Positions 7,885 through 17,964 are shown, numbered from the stretch's first letter. The stretch: DNA of 64,000 bases from Bacillus massilioanorexius (GCF_902374955.1 NZ_CABKRX010000087.1:1-64000); one strand, 5' to 3'. Translations and numbers: made by a program. The notes: generated by a model not told the origin, from the letters alone.

Positions 7885-9054
7885 ATGAAAATACAAACCG
7901 CTAATAGAATGTCATCCTTTTCAGCCTCCATATTTAGTGAAATGGCTGCATATAAGGCAAAAAAAATAAAAGAAGGTAAGAACATAATCGATCTTAGCAT
8001 CGGTAGTCCCGATTTGCCTCCACCATCATTCGTTATGGAAGCAATCAGTCAGCATTCCATGAATGATCAATTATATGGCTATTCCATGCGGGGTACCAAT
8101 GAATTTCAGCAAGCTGTCCAAACGTATTATCGTGATACATACCATGTTACTTTAGATAGTGAAAAGGAAATTTTTCAATTAATGGGTTCTCAAGATGGAT
8201 TAGTTCATTTACCAATGGTTATCGCTAACCCTGGAGATATTGTTCTAGTTCCTGACCCTGGGTATACAGCATATGCTACTGGAATTGCTATGGCTGAAGC
8301 CATTCCTTATTTTATGCCTTTACAAAAAGAAAATCATTTTTTACCTGACTTTTCTAAAATACCAGAAGATATCGCAACTCAAGCAACAATAATGATATTA
8401 AACTTTCCAGGAAATCCGATTCCAGTCATGGCAACAGAACAAATCTTTGTAGAAGCTATTGCCTTTGCAAAAAAGTATAATATTATGATTTTACATGATT
8501 TTGCCTATTCTGAATTATATTATGGTAATGAGGCTCCAATTAGTTTCTTAGCTATTGAAGGTAGTCAAGAAGTCGGTGTTGAATTTAACTCTTTATCTAA
8601 AAGCTTTAATATGGCTGGTTGTCGAGTTGCATATGCTCTTGGAAATGAAAAAATTATCACAGCTCTTAAGCAATTAAAATCAAATTTAGATTATGGTGTT
8701 TTTCTTCCCATCCAACACGCTGCGACCCTAGCATTACAAAAAGGGTCTAGTTTTACAGAAGAAGCGAGATCTATATATCGTAAAAGACGAGACTGTTTAG
8801 TTAATGGATTAAGCGAAATTGGCTGGAATATTGAAACTCCTCAGGCTGGAATGTTCATTTGGGCAGAAATCCCTAATAAATGGACATCCAAGCAGTTTGC
8901 ATTCGAATTAACGGATCATGCAGGTGTTACGGTAACACCTGGAATTGCATTTGGCCCATCTGGAGAAGGATTTGTAAGAATCGCTTTAGTAGAGAATGAA
9001 GACTCTTTACAACAAGCCGTCAAAAACATTAGAGATTCAGGGATGTTTCTATAA
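7885..9054 (+). CDS. PLP-dependent class I/II aminotransferase (MtnE/DapL-like)
   Basis: The 389-residue protein is a fold-type I aminotransferase. It shows the substrate-loop motif IDLSIGSPDLPPP, the PLP phosphate-binding PDPGYTAYA, an NFPGNP variant of the usual NYPNNP motif, DFAYSELYY and the PLP-lysine motif SLSKSFNMAGCR. The C-terminal arginine lies in EGFVRIAL. The closest families I recognise are methionine-salvage MtnE and LL-DAP/alanine aminotransferases, so an amino-acid/2-oxo-acid exchange is likely but the substrate is not fixed. NFPGNPIPV in place of NPTG is a modest deviation. GGGGGAT precedes the ATG. It stands alone with its own promoter and a long leader. Confidence 0.82.
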   Translation: MKIQTANRMSSFSASIFSEMAAYKAKKIKEGKNIIDLSIGSPDLPPPSFVMEAISQHSMNDQLYGYSMRGTNEFQQAVQTYYRDTYHVTLDSEKEIFQLMGSQDGLVHLPMVIANPGDIVLVPDPGYTAYATGIAMAEAIPYFMPLQKENHFLPDFSKIPEDIATQATIMILNFPGNPIPVMATEQIFVEAIAFAKKYNIMILHDFAYSELYYGNEAPISFLAIEGSQEVGVEFNSLSKSFNMAGCRVAYALGNEKIITALKQLKSNLDYGVFLPIQHAATLALQKGSSFTEEARSIYRKRRDCLVNGLSEIGWNIETPQAGMFIWAEIPNKWTSKQFAFELTDHAGVTVTPGIAFGPSGEGFVRIALVENEDSLQQAVKNIRDSGMFL

Positions 9055-9163
9055 ACTGTCATGACGGATTCTTTCTGAAATAGTGACATAACTACATTCA
9101 TTACAAATTTGTAACATACTTTCATTTCAATGAAAAATGGAACCATAAAAATAACAAAAGTAT

Positions 9164-9210
9164 AAGGGCTGTCTCAAAAGTGTTTTTCCTTCACTAATGA
9201 GGCTGCCCTT
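9164..9210 (-). terminator. Weak terminator-like hairpin after lipoprotein gene
   Basis: On the minus strand AAGGGC (9205-9210) pairs with GCCCTT (9164-9169), helped by GAG/CTC inside. It overlaps the stop codon of the gene at 9210-9713; the downstream U-tract is poor. Confidence 0.4.
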
Positions 9211-9713
9211 TATGTATTATAGTGAATCCCAAATCCATCAATTTTCCATTCACCATTGATATTTTTTACTTTTACATTCATTTTTTTGTTTAATTTACTT
9301 CCTATTAAATTAAAAGTAAGACAGCTATCATCATTAGTTGACCAGTTTGATGAAACCAATTGTAAACTATACCTTTTGAACTGATCGATGTCGTACTTTG
9401 CACCATTCTCTATAATAATAGCTGTTTTTGTTATATTAACATGACCTGAAATTGCATTCCTCGCCTCTGCGAATTCACCATTATTAATATTATTAAAAAA
9501 AGATAAAATCACTTTTTCAACATGCTTTTCTTTCTCTTCTTTTTTTTCAGTTGTTGATAGTGAATGTTCTAATTCTGCTACCCTATCTTTTAGTTTCAAA
9601 TTCTCATTAATAATGTCAATTTCTTTTGAGGTGACTGGATTTACTGTTGAATTGCAGGAAGTGAGAAGGATTACTGTTATTAATAACCCTATACATACCA
9701 TACTCTTCTTCAT
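9210..9713 (-). CDS. Putative lipoprotein of unknown function
   Basis: The 167-residue protein starts with MKKSMVCIGLLITVILLTSC, a type II signal peptide with lipobox LTSC. A coiled-coil-prone stretch follows (IDIINENLKLKDRVAELEHSL), then a compact alpha/beta domain (about 65-167) ending GEWKIDGFGIH. This end and the FFNNINNGEFAEARNAISG segment resemble NTF2-like/DUF4878-type domains, a comparison I make by eye only. The start is chosen at the Met after GGGAGGGG; upstream in-frame codons do not encode a signal sequence. Surface-anchored; function unknown. Confidence 0.7.
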   Translation of the reverse strand: MKKSMVCIGLLITVILLTSCNSTVNPVTSKEIDIINENLKLKDRVAELEHSLSTTEKKEEKEKHVEKVILSFFNNINNGEFAEARNAISGHVNITKTAIIIENGAKYDIDQFKRYSLQLVSSNWSTNDDSCLTFNLIGSKLNKKMNVKVKNINGEWKIDGFGIHYNT

Positions 9714-10202
9714 AACCCCTCCCCTTTCTGAATTCAAATAGATTTATAATAATATAAACGAATGACTCCATATAAAGGTTTCATTTTTTATAGAGATTTC
9801 GTAATTATTTTCTTACTAATTAAATAAAAAAATTGCGAAATTTCGCTCCTGCACGGGATAATTCCCTACTTTTCAATCATTAATATGTAAATATGATAGA
9901 AAAGGTTGAATTTGTTTTGCCAGGCTGTTTTCTGATTCGTTTATTTTATATGTACTGATTAGCAAAGACTTTCATTATATCAATTAGTACGTATCACTCC
10001 ATGACTTATATCCAATTTTTCTTGCTTTTTTATTATTTATCTATACGAATATTGAATATCCTTTATATCTCCTTTATAATTAAGGCTTGAGTGCTATTAT
10101 GTATAAAATACACGAATCGTATGATAGAAATGAATATTTATTATTTATTTAACCATAGATGCTTTTGAAACGTGTTAATAAATAACATTTGGAGGTAAAT
10201 AC
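9714..10202. other. Gene-free AT-rich intergenic region
   Basis: This 489-bp gap between the divergent lipoprotein and ABC-F genes holds no credible ORF. A 12-bp palindrome GCGAAATTTCGC lies near 9834-9845. No clear promoter for the ABC-F gene could be fixed and no attenuator leader peptide was recognised. Confidence 0.6.
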
Positions 10203-11822
10203 ATGATTACTGTTTCAGACGTAAGTTTAAGATACGGAGATCGTAAATTATTTGAAGACGTTAATATTAAATTCACACCGGGTAACTGTTATGGACTAAT
10301 CGGTGCAAATGGTGCTGGTAAATCAACTTTCTTAAAGATTTTATCTGGTGAAATTGAATCACAAACAGGTAATGTTTCATTAGGGCCAAACGAAAGATTA
10401 GCAGTCTTAAAGCAAAATCACTTTGAATATGAAGAATTCGAAGTAATGCAAGTTGTTATCATGGGTCATCAAAGACTATATGAAGTTATGAAAGAAAAAG
10501 ATGCTATTTATATGAAAGAAGACTTCACTGATGAAGATGGTATGCGTGCAGCAGAACTTGAAGGTGAATTTGCTGATTTAAATGGATGGGAAGCTGAATC
10601 AGAGGCAGCTATACTGTTACAAGGTCTTGGAATCACAGAAGATCTTCACCAAAAGAAAATGAGTGAGCTAACAGGTTCTGAAAAAGTAAAAGTTTTACTA
10701 GCACAAGCTTTATTTGGTAAACCAGATGTTCTTTTACTAGATGAGCCTACCAACCATTTGGATATCCAAGCTATTCAATGGCTGGAAGAATTTTTAATTA
10801 ACTTTGAAAATACAGTAATTGTCGTATCACATGACCGTCATTTCTTAAATAAGGTATGTACTCATATTGCTGACTTAGATTTCGGTAAAATTAAAATTTA
10901 CGTTGGTAACTATGATTTCTGGTATGAATCAAGCCAACTTGCTCTTAAACTTTCTCAAGAATCAAATAAAAAGAAAGAAGAAAAAATTAAAGAGCTACAA
11001 GCGTTTATTGCTCGATTTAGCGCTAATGCTTCTAAATCTAAACAAGCAACGTCTCGTAAAAAATTACTTGATAAAATTACATTAGATGATATTCAACCTT
11101 CATCTCGCCGTTATCCATATGTAAACTTCGCTCAAGATCGTGAAGTTGGAAACGATTTATTACGTGTTGAAAACATCTCTAAAACCGTTGATGGAGAACA
11201 GTTGCTAAACAATGTAAACTTTATTATGAATAAAGGAGATAAAATTGCCATTGTTGGACGCAACGAATTAGCTAAAACAACTCTTTTCAAAATTCTTGCA
11301 GGAGAATTAGAAGCAGATTCAGGAAGCTATAAATGGGGTGTAACAACATCTCAAGCATACTTCCCTAAAGATAACTCTGAATACTTCGAGGGCTGTGATT
11401 TAACACTTGTTGATTGGTTACGCCAATTCTCTCCTAAAGATGATAGCGAAAGTTTCCTACGTGGATTCCTAGGAAGAATGCTATTCTCTGGAGAAGAAGT
11501 TATGAAGAAAGCGAGCGTTCTTTCAGGTGGAGAAAAAGTTCGTTGTATGCTATCTAAAATGATGCTAAGCGGAGCAAATGTATTGTTATTAGATGAACCA
11601 ACAAACCACTTAGATCTTGAATCTATTACAGCATTAAATAATGGTCTTACTGCTTATAAAGGTTCTATGATTTTCGCTTCACATGACCATCAGTTTATGC
11701 AAACAATCGCTAATCGCATCATTGAAATTACACCTCAAGGCGTAGTGGATAAAATGATGACTTATGATGAGTATTTAGAGGACAAAGAATTACAAGCAAA
11801 AATCGATGACATGTATAAATAA
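10203..11822 (+). CDS. ykpA: ABC-F family ATPase (YkpA/YbiT type)
   Basis: The 539-residue soluble protein has two ABC ATPase domains and no membrane segments, as in ABC-F ribosome-associated factors. Domain 1 has Walker A GANGAGKST, Walker B VLLLDEPTNHLD and an altered signature LTGSEK in place of LSGGEK. A charged linker (about 235-320, rich in KKKEEKIKELQ) is the P-site tRNA interaction motif. Domain 2 has a divergent Walker A GRNELAKTT, a normal LSGGEK signature and LLLDEPTNHLDLE. Length and order match B. subtilis YkpA/E. coli YbiT, translation factors rather than exporters. GGAGG lies 7 nt before the ATG. It is monocistronic with its own terminator. Confidence 0.88.
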   Translation: MITVSDVSLRYGDRKLFEDVNIKFTPGNCYGLIGANGAGKSTFLKILSGEIESQTGNVSLGPNERLAVLKQNHFEYEEFEVMQVVIMGHQRLYEVMKEKDAIYMKEDFTDEDGMRAAELEGEFADLNGWEAESEAAILLQGLGITEDLHQKKMSELTGSEKVKVLLAQALFGKPDVLLLDEPTNHLDIQAIQWLEEFLINFENTVIVVSHDRHFLNKVCTHIADLDFGKIKIYVGNYDFWYESSQLALKLSQESNKKKEEKIKELQAFIARFSANASKSKQATSRKKLLDKITLDDIQPSSRRYPYVNFAQDREVGNDLLRVENISKTVDGEQLLNNVNFIMNKGDKIAIVGRNELAKTTLFKILAGELEADSGSYKWGVTTSQAYFPKDNSEYFEGCDLTLVDWLRQFSPKDDSESFLRGFLGRMLFSGEEVMKKASVLSGGEKVRCMLSKMMLSGANVLLLDEPTNHLDLESITALNNGLTAYKGSMIFASHDHQFMQTIANRIIEITPQGVVDKMMTYDEYLEDKELQAKIDDMYK

Positions 11823-11904
11823 AAACATTGAGTTTGTTATCCTACCTACGTAAACATAGGTACTAAGTGTAAGTAATAAATCGTAACAAACTATATAAAC
11901 AATA

Positions 11905-11964
11905 AACAGACTGTAGACAACATCGAAGAATTTCGAGTTCGCTTACAGTCTGTTTTCTTTTATT
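11905..11964 (+). terminator. Rho-independent terminator after ABC-F gene
   Basis: AACAGACTGTA (11905-11915) pairs with TACAGTCTGTT (11944-11954) followed by TTCTTTTATTT. The inner CGAAGAATTTCG segment can form a second stem. Confidence 0.85.
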
Positions 11965-12315
11965 TATATGGATGTGTTCGCTATTATATTGTCATGAAAC
12001 TTGCATTGAATATAGAATGACCGTGTCATGACGCATTCTTACCGTAGGACGGAGCCGAAACACATCCACGCTACGTGAACCATGATCCTAGTTTACCTGC
12101 TAGAGTCACCCACTCTAAGCTTAATTAACGTATCTGTATAGCTACTTAAAATCTACTAAATGGATTCATTATTTCGTACACTATTTGCATTATAGGAATT
12201 TATGCGCACAGTCCTTTCATCCCAATATGTACAGATAGCAAAAACCTTCGACAAATGATTAAAGGACTATGCTGTATAAAGAAGATGTCCTCCCGATCCC
12301 TTTTATCGACACACT
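11965..12315. other. Gene-free stretch of higher GC with paired segments
   Basis: No ORF with a ribosome site is seen. Segments that can pair include GAATG...CATTC (near 12017-12040), CTAGAGT...ACTCTAAG (near 12101-12119) and GTCCTTT (near 12210) with AAAGGAC (near 12263). It is less AT-rich than nearby spacers. I cannot assign it; a decayed gene or an untranslated RNA are both possible. Confidence 0.35.
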
Positions 12316-12346
12316 AAAAGCCTAACCATAATATGGTTAGGCTTTT
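12316..12346 (-). terminator. Terminator of the MFS transporter gene
   Basis: A perfect 14-bp stem: AAAAGCCTAACCAT (12316-12329) with ATGGTTAGGCTTTT (12333-12346), 3-nt loop, U-rich tail, 19 bp after the MFS stop codon. Confidence 0.9.
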
Positions 12347-12364
12347 GTAATCATTCTATAAAAC

Positions 12365-13636
12365 TTAATTCCAATGTCCGTCTTTTTCAAGTTTCTTTTT
12401 ACCTTTATATGCTACAAGCACTAATACGATATTAATGATCAACATAGCAATAATTGTATATAAAACATATGTGTAGCTACCAGTAGCATCGAATACAAAA
12501 CCATATCCAGGAAGTGCTACGATCCCTGCAATAGCTAATCCTAAAGCAGCCGTTGCAAAAATTTGGCTATATTCTTTGTTACCAAAAATTGAAGTCGTTA
12601 ATAATGGTGTTAGTGTACCAATTGATGCTGTTACAAACCCAAAAATACCGATTGCTAAAGTAAACATAGTAGGATTTGTTGACACAGTTAGTAACATAAC
12701 CATAGACACTAATCCAACAATCATTGAGAAAATCGCCGTATTTTTAGCACCAATTTTATCAGTTAAGAAGCCAAATGCAAGTGCCCCGATTAACATCCCA
12801 ACCATAAATGCACCCATTACACTACCAGCAAATTTAACATCATAACCAAGACCCATTGCAAATGGTGCAATATGTTGAGCAAAGCTTCCTATCGCTGTCA
12901 TAAAGAAGAAGAAGAGTAATAATGCATAGAAAGCAGTTGATTTTTTGGCAATTGCAAAAGTAACGCCTTTATTTGCTACATCTTCATGTGCTTCTTTCTT
13001 AGTGTCCCCTTCACCTGAAGCATCTACACCATATGGTAGTAAACCTTTTTGTTGTGGAACCATTCGTATTGTCAATAGAACAACTGGAATAACAATGATA
13101 ATCGCTGCAATCCCTAAAATAAGATATGTTGCTCTCCATCCTTCGCTTGCAATTAAATTACCAGCTAAAGGTTGTAAAACGGCACCAAATAGTCCTACAG
13201 CTGCCATCATAATCCCTAACGCTAAACCGTTATGCTTTTTAAACCAGTTGTTTATCAAAACAGGCCCAGCCATTTGGTTAACGAATATTGATCCAATGGC
13301 CATTGGTATAGAAAAGATGTACCAACCCCATACAGAATTCATTAAACCAAAAATTGCAAAAGAACCAGCTTGTAAAATAATCCCTGCTATTAATAATAAA
13401 CGAATATCATATTTCGCCATCATCTTACCTGCAATTGGTAAGAAAATCATGGTTGCAATTGACGAAAGACTGAAATATATCGATAATGCACCTATGCTAA
13501 TATCTAAATCATTTGAAACAGGTGTTAAAAATAATCCCCCTGCATTATTAATACCACCGCGAGCTAATCCGATCATAATAGATAATCCCAATAATACCCA
13601 CCATGCAAAGTGAATTTTTTTCTTTGTCGTATTCAT
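12365..13636 (-). CDS. MFS transporter, oxalate/formate-antiporter (OFA)-like
   Basis: The 423-residue protein has 12 predicted transmembrane helices with a charged loop (about 205-225, DASGEGDTKKEAHEDVANKG) between the two halves. The N-terminal motif GLARGGINNAGGLFLTPVSNDL and FKKHNGLALGIMMAAVGLFG are typical of the OFA/monocarboxylate branch of the major facilitator superfamily, which moves small organic acids. GFLTDKIGAKN is the MFS loop motif in the second half. The substrate is unknown. The start is set at MNTTKKK after GGGAGG; the frame extends 22 codons further without a ribosome site. A gene-free region of over 1.3 kb lies upstream. Confidence 0.82.
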   Translation of the reverse strand: MNTTKKKIHFAWWVLLGLSIMIGLARGGINNAGGLFLTPVSNDLDISIGALSIYFSLSSIATMIFLPIAGKMMAKYDIRLLLIAGIILQAGSFAIFGLMNSVWGWYIFSIPMAIGSIFVNQMAGPVLINNWFKKHNGLALGIMMAAVGLFGAVLQPLAGNLIASEGWRATYLILGIAAIIIVIPVVLLTIRMVPQQKGLLPYGVDASGEGDTKKEAHEDVANKGVTFAIAKKSTAFYALLLFFFFMTAIGSFAQHIAPFAMGLGYDVKFAGSVMGAFMVGMLIGALAFGFLTDKIGAKNTAIFSMIVGLVSMVMLLTVSTNPTMFTLAIGIFGFVTASIGTLTPLLTTSIFGNKEYSQIFATAALGLAIAGIVALPGYGFVFDATGSYTYVLYTIIAMLIINIVLVLVAYKGKKKLEKDGHWN

Positions 13637-14952
13637 TATAGTTTTCCTCCCATTCTGTAAGAACCTTTTAGGCAATGAAACTAAATCCCCCCATTTAGTC
13701 ACATCTCGTCCCTAAAATTACAGTTGTCTCATTCCTCTTTGTTCTAAAAATACTGTCATCCTTGAAAATTTGACCATTAGAAAACCCATCAAAATTCGAT
13801 TTTGACGTCTTTCTTTTTTATTTGTGGTGCAAACTTGATACCCAATAATTCATATAAATAATTTCATTAAACCATCGTTTACCGCACATCTTTGTCCTTC
13901 TGAACTACAATCTATATTAATCATATATACCCCATCGTTAACTTAAAAACCGGCTATAAAACAGCTTGTACTGTTATAAAAGCTACATGTCTCCCATTTA
14001 TATTCTTATCGGGTAAACTTCCTGTTCTATTGGTCATGAAAAATCTTCAAGTTTTTATCCAAACATCATAAGTTGAATTATAGAAAATATTACGGGTCAA
14101 TAACATTTCATAATTCTGAATAAATAGATTCATCTTTAAATCTTTTAATCTGAAATGTACGTAAAATATGTTTGTTAAGTAAATGATACCGCTTCCAAAA
14201 TTCCCTGCTTTCACAATGTTGCTAAAGAATAGCTGGTAGTAAACCACAAATGTGTACACTCTTATTATCATTTGAACTATTTAAATATTTCAAATATAAA
14301 ACGAATTGTTCTAAATAATTCATCGATAAAAGCTTATTCACTTTTCGATATCATTACTTCATAATCCATTCCTATTAAGCTGTTCCCCCATCAGCATCTG
14401 TCATCATTGCAAAATTATATTCATGATATCTTTTTCTTACAATTCCCTGCACTACACGAAAAATCAATTATGACAAGTCATCATTATTTCAAAAACCAGT
14501 TACCTTATCTAACAAACAATCTAGCAAAAAGAGCACATAAACAATATTTTCATTTATTCCTTAATTCTATTACTAAAATAAACTAGACCCCTCTAACTTT
14601 TTTTCATTTATTTCAGAAATTATTTTAAAAGAAAAATATTTAAAAATATTATTCATGTGTACATTTTAATATTAAAATATTTAACAGTCAACTAATTTGT
14701 TTCAATTTTGTGAACAACGTAACATTCTAAATCATTTTATGTGCAAATTCCGAAGATATTTTTAAATATCTTCAAACAGCAAGTGACAACAGAATTAAGT
14801 ATATTATATTAATATATTTAATTATTGAAATCATAAGCCATTAACATTCAACGGAAATTTATTAAATAGCGCTCTTTTATAGATATAAGCATACAATTTT
14901 GTAAGTATACACAAAATAAGACAGTATTTATTTCATATAAGGAGTTATTTTT
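13637..14952. other. 1.3-kb gene-free, very AT-rich intergenic region
   Basis: This is the longest gene-free stretch in the window, between the divergent MFS gene and the small ORF at 14953. Only short ORFs without ribosome sites occur. From 14580 on, the AT content rises further, with ATTTAAAAATATT-type runs. It must hold the promoters for both flanking genes, but I could not fix them. No repeat, tRNA or riboswitch was recognised. Confidence 0.5.
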
Positions 14953-15168
14953 ATGCATTCTCATTTTTTTACTTATGTACCGATGCTGGATCATTTTTCA
15001 TATAAACTACATGTCACAAATTTATTTCATGATGGAGAGGAAATTGTAGAAGCATTTCTAGAACGATATGATTTTGAGACACATGAGATGTCTTTTGAAG
15101 AATTTCGTTATCAATATTTACTCTTTAAAACAGCTTTTATTCATAATACACTTCCTTTTTATCATTAA
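14953..15168 (+). CDS. Small hypothetical protein, 71 aa
   Basis: I do not recognise this 71-residue product. It is aromatic- and acidic-rich (HSHFFTYVPMLDHF, YDFETHEMSFEEFRYQYLLF) with no membrane segment or cysteine motif. AAGGAG lies 8 nt before the ATG, which is the main reason to accept it. It has its own upstream AT-rich promoter region and converges with adhE. It could be a lineage-specific protein. Confidence 0.5.
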   Translation: MHSHFFTYVPMLDHFSYKLHVTNLFHDGEEIVEAFLERYDFETHEMSFEEFRYQYLLFKTAFIHNTLPFYH

Positions 15169-15204
15169 TCCCTAGGTTGTTTATTCATGAAGATTCTACA
15201 AAAA

Positions 15205-15231
15205 AAGAACCCTATCAACATGTGATAGGGT
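15205..15231 (-). terminator. Terminator of adhE
   Basis: On the minus strand ACCCTATCA (15223-15231) pairs with TGATAGGGT (15209-15217) and is followed by TCTTTTTTT. It lies 30 bp beyond the adhE stop. Confidence 0.88.
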
Positions 15232-15260
15232 CAAAAAGAGAAGATAATTTATATAAAGGA

Positions 15261-17882
15261 TTAAACTCCTTTATAAGCTTGTCTGTAAATCTCAGCTAAC
15301 TCAGTAACTAGAGGTAGCTTTGGATTTGCTGTTGTACATTGATCTTCAAATGCTTTATCAGCTAGGTAATCTACCTTACTTTCAAACTCAGCTTTAGAAA
15401 CGCCACAATCAGCAATACTCATTGTTACATTCATTTCTTTTGCAAGTTTAATGATAGCTTGAACAAGGCTTTCTACACCTTCTTCAGTAGTTTTACATGG
15501 TAGTCCTAACATTTTTGCTATTTCAGCATAGCGTTGATCTGCAATAAAATGCTCATATTTAGGGAATGCAGTAAATTTCTTTGGTTTTGTCGCATTGTAA
15601 CGGATAACATGTGGCATTAAGATAGCATTAGCTCTTCCATGTGCAATATGGAATTCTGCTCCCATTTTGTGAGCTAAACTATGGTTAATACCTAAAAATG
15701 CATTTGCAAATGCCATACCAGCAATCGTTGAAGCATTATGCATTTTTTCTCGAGCTACTTCATCTGTACTACCGTTTCGGTATGCTCGTGGAAGGTATTT
15801 GAACACTAATTCGATTGCTTTCATAGCTAAACCGTCTGTATAATCATTTGCCATGTTAGAAACATAAGCTTCAATAGCATGAGTTAATACATCAAGACCT
15901 GTGTCTGCTGTAACAGTTGGTGGTACAGTCATAACAAATTGTGGATCGATAATAGCTACATCTGGTGTTAATTCATAATCAGCTAATGGATATTTTACAT
16001 TGTTTTCTTTATCTGTAATAACTGAGAAGCTTGTAACTTCTGATCCAGTACCAGATGTTGTTGGGATGGCTACAAATTGTGCATGTTTTCCTAAGCTTGG
16101 ATATTTAAATACACGCTTACGAATATCTAAGAATTTTTGTTTTAAGCCATGGAATGATACTTCAGGGTGCTCATAGAATAGCCACATTCCTTTTGCAGCA
16201 TCCATCGCCGAACCACCACCAAGTGTAATAATAACATCTGGCTTAAAGGTCTTCATCATTTCCGCGCCTTTCATTACTGTTTCAATTGATGGATCTGGCT
16301 CTACATCAGAGAAGATCTCACAATGAACGTAATCTGGACGTTTTCTTAAATAGTATAGAATACGATCTACGTAGCCTAATTTAACCATACCTTCATCTGT
16401 TACAATAAATGCTTTTGAGATATTTGGCATTTTTGCTAAATACTGAATAGCGTTTTTTTCGAAATAAATTTTTGGTGGAATTTTAAACCATTGCATATTC
16501 ACAGTTCTCTTCGCCATCTTTTTAATATTTAATAAGTGTACTGTTGACACGTTTTGACTTACTGAGTTATTACCGTATGAACCACATCCAAGTGTTAATG
16601 AAGGCATATACGCATTGTATATATCTCCAATTGCCCCTTGTGATGATGGAGCATTAACGATTATACGGCAAGCTTTCATTCGTAAACCATATTTTTCAAT
16701 CACTTCTTGATTCTCTGAATGGATAACTGCTGAATGACCAAGTCCACCGAACTCTAACATTTCTTCAGCTAGTCGGATGCCTTGTTCAGTACTGTTTGAT
16801 TGGAAACATGCTAATACTGGAGATAGTTTTTCTCTTGAAAGTGGTTCTTGTGGTCCAACCGATTTGCATTCAGCTATTAAGATTTTTGTATCTTCAGGTA
16901 CAGTTACACCAGCCATTTTAGCGATAACATATGCTGGTTTACCAACGATATCAGGGTTTACTGCACATTTATTTTCATCGATTACTAATTTTTCAACTTT
17001 TTTCTTTTCTTCTGCAGTCAAGAAATGACAACCATGATAGATTAATTCATTTTTTGCCTCTTGGTATATTTCTTTATCAATAATAACAGCTTGCTCTGAA
17101 GCACAAATCATACCGTTATCAAACGTTTTAGAAAGGATTAAATCATTTACGGCACGTTTGATATTTGCAGTTTTTTCAAAATAACAAGGAACGTTACCAG
17201 GTCCTACACCTAAAGCTGGTTTACCAGTACTATAAGCAGAACGAACCATTCCTGCTCCACCTGTTGCTAATACAAGGGCTACATCTTTATGATTCATTAA
17301 TAGTTTAGTAGCTTCAATAGATGGTGCATCTATCCATTGTATGCAATCTTCAGGAGCTCCTGCTTTTACAGCTGCATCAAGTAAGATTTTAGCAGCAGCA
17401 CTACTTGATTTTTGTGCTGAAGGATGGAATGCGAAAATAATTGGATTTCTAGTTTTAATAGCTATTATTGCTTTAAACATAGTAGTAGATGTTGGATTCG
17501 TTACTGGCGTAACACCAGCAATTACACCAACAGGTTCTGCAATTTCATATACTTCATCTTGTTTGCTTTCATTAATAATTCCAACCGTTTTATCATATTT
17601 CACATTATGATATACATATTCTGTTGCAAACATATTTTTAATAATTTTATCTTCATAAACTCCACGACCAGTTTCTTCAACAGCCATTTTAGCTAATTGC
17701 ATATGCTGATCTAAACCAGCTAAAGCCATTTCTTTTACAATGTTATTAATTTGTTCTTGATCATAGTCCATGAATTGTTTTAGGGCTTTTTGTCCTTTGG
17801 CTGCTAATTCATCTATCATTCTTTGAACATTATTTTCTTCTTTTACAGGGTTAGATGGAACTGCTTTTACTACTTCTTTCAT
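15261..17882 (-). CDS. adhE: Bifunctional acetaldehyde-CoA/alcohol dehydrogenase
   Basis: The 873-residue fusion protein reduces acetyl-CoA to acetaldehyde and then ethanol, using NADH, during fermentation. The N-terminal CoA-acylating aldehyde dehydrogenase domain (about 1-440) shows GVTPVTNPTSTTMFKAIIAIKTRNPI and the catalytic cysteine in NGMICASEQ. The C-terminal iron-dependent alcohol dehydrogenase (about 455-870) shows the NAD motif GGGSAMDAAK and iron ligands in GINHSLAHKMGAEFHIAHGRA. Length fits the AdhE family; such proteins form helical spirosomes. The start MKEVVK is chosen for AGGAGG 9 nt upstream. A Rex-like operator lies about 50 bp before the start, so induction at high NADH is likely. 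Confidence 0.96.
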   Translation of the reverse strand: MKEVVKAVPSNPVKEENNVQRMIDELAAKGQKALKQFMDYDQEQINNIVKEMALAGLDQHMQLAKMAVEETGRGVYEDKIIKNMFATEYVYHNVKYDKTVGIINESKQDEVYEIAEPVGVIAGVTPVTNPTSTTMFKAIIAIKTRNPIIFAFHPSAQKSSSAAAKILLDAAVKAGAPEDCIQWIDAPSIEATKLLMNHKDVALVLATGGAGMVRSAYSTGKPALGVGPGNVPCYFEKTANIKRAVNDLILSKTFDNGMICASEQAVIIDKEIYQEAKNELIYHGCHFLTAEEKKKVEKLVIDENKCAVNPDIVGKPAYVIAKMAGVTVPEDTKILIAECKSVGPQEPLSREKLSPVLACFQSNSTEQGIRLAEEMLEFGGLGHSAVIHSENQEVIEKYGLRMKACRIIVNAPSSQGAIGDIYNAYMPSLTLGCGSYGNNSVSQNVSTVHLLNIKKMAKRTVNMQWFKIPPKIYFEKNAIQYLAKMPNISKAFIVTDEGMVKLGYVDRILYYLRKRPDYVHCEIFSDVEPDPSIETVMKGAEMMKTFKPDVIITLGGGSAMDAAKGMWLFYEHPEVSFHGLKQKFLDIRKRVFKYPSLGKHAQFVAIPTTSGTGSEVTSFSVITDKENNVKYPLADYELTPDVAIIDPQFVMTVPPTVTADTGLDVLTHAIEAYVSNMANDYTDGLAMKAIELVFKYLPRAYRNGSTDEVAREKMHNASTIAGMAFANAFLGINHSLAHKMGAEFHIAHGRANAILMPHVIRYNATKPKKFTAFPKYEHFIADQRYAEIAKMLGLPCKTTEEGVESLVQAIIKLAKEMNVTMSIADCGVSKAEFESKVDYLADKAFEDQCTTANPKLPLVTELAEIYRQAYKGV

Positions 17883-17928
17883 AATGGCCTTCCTCCTAAT
17901 AAATAACATTTTTTATGAACTAAAAAGT

Positions 17929-17946
17929 TTGTGAAATGTTGAGCAT
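17929..17946. promoter_or_regulatory. Rex-like operator proximal to adhE
   Basis: TTGTGAAATGTTGAGCAT matches the Rex consensus TTGTGAAATATTTCACAA at 13 of 18 positions, with one perfect half site. It lies 47-64 bp upstream of adhE. Confidence 0.55.
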
Positions 17947-17964
17947 ATTGTGTTTAAAATATAA

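Noticed and set aside
12945..13613. 222-codon ORF antisense to the MFS gene
   Set aside because: It mirrors the codon pattern of the real membrane-protein gene and lacks a ribosome site.
14047..14271. 74-codon minus-strand ORF in the large intergenic region
   Set aside because: No ribosome site and AT-driven composition (Ile/Tyr/Phe/Asn), typical of chance ORFs.
14690..14715. Third Rex site upstream of the small ORF at 14953
   Set aside because: Only a half site (TTTTGTGAAC) fits; the other half is too degenerate.
16777..17696. Several ORFs antisense to adhE
   Set aside because: They are shadows of the strongly supported adhE frame and lack ribosome sites.
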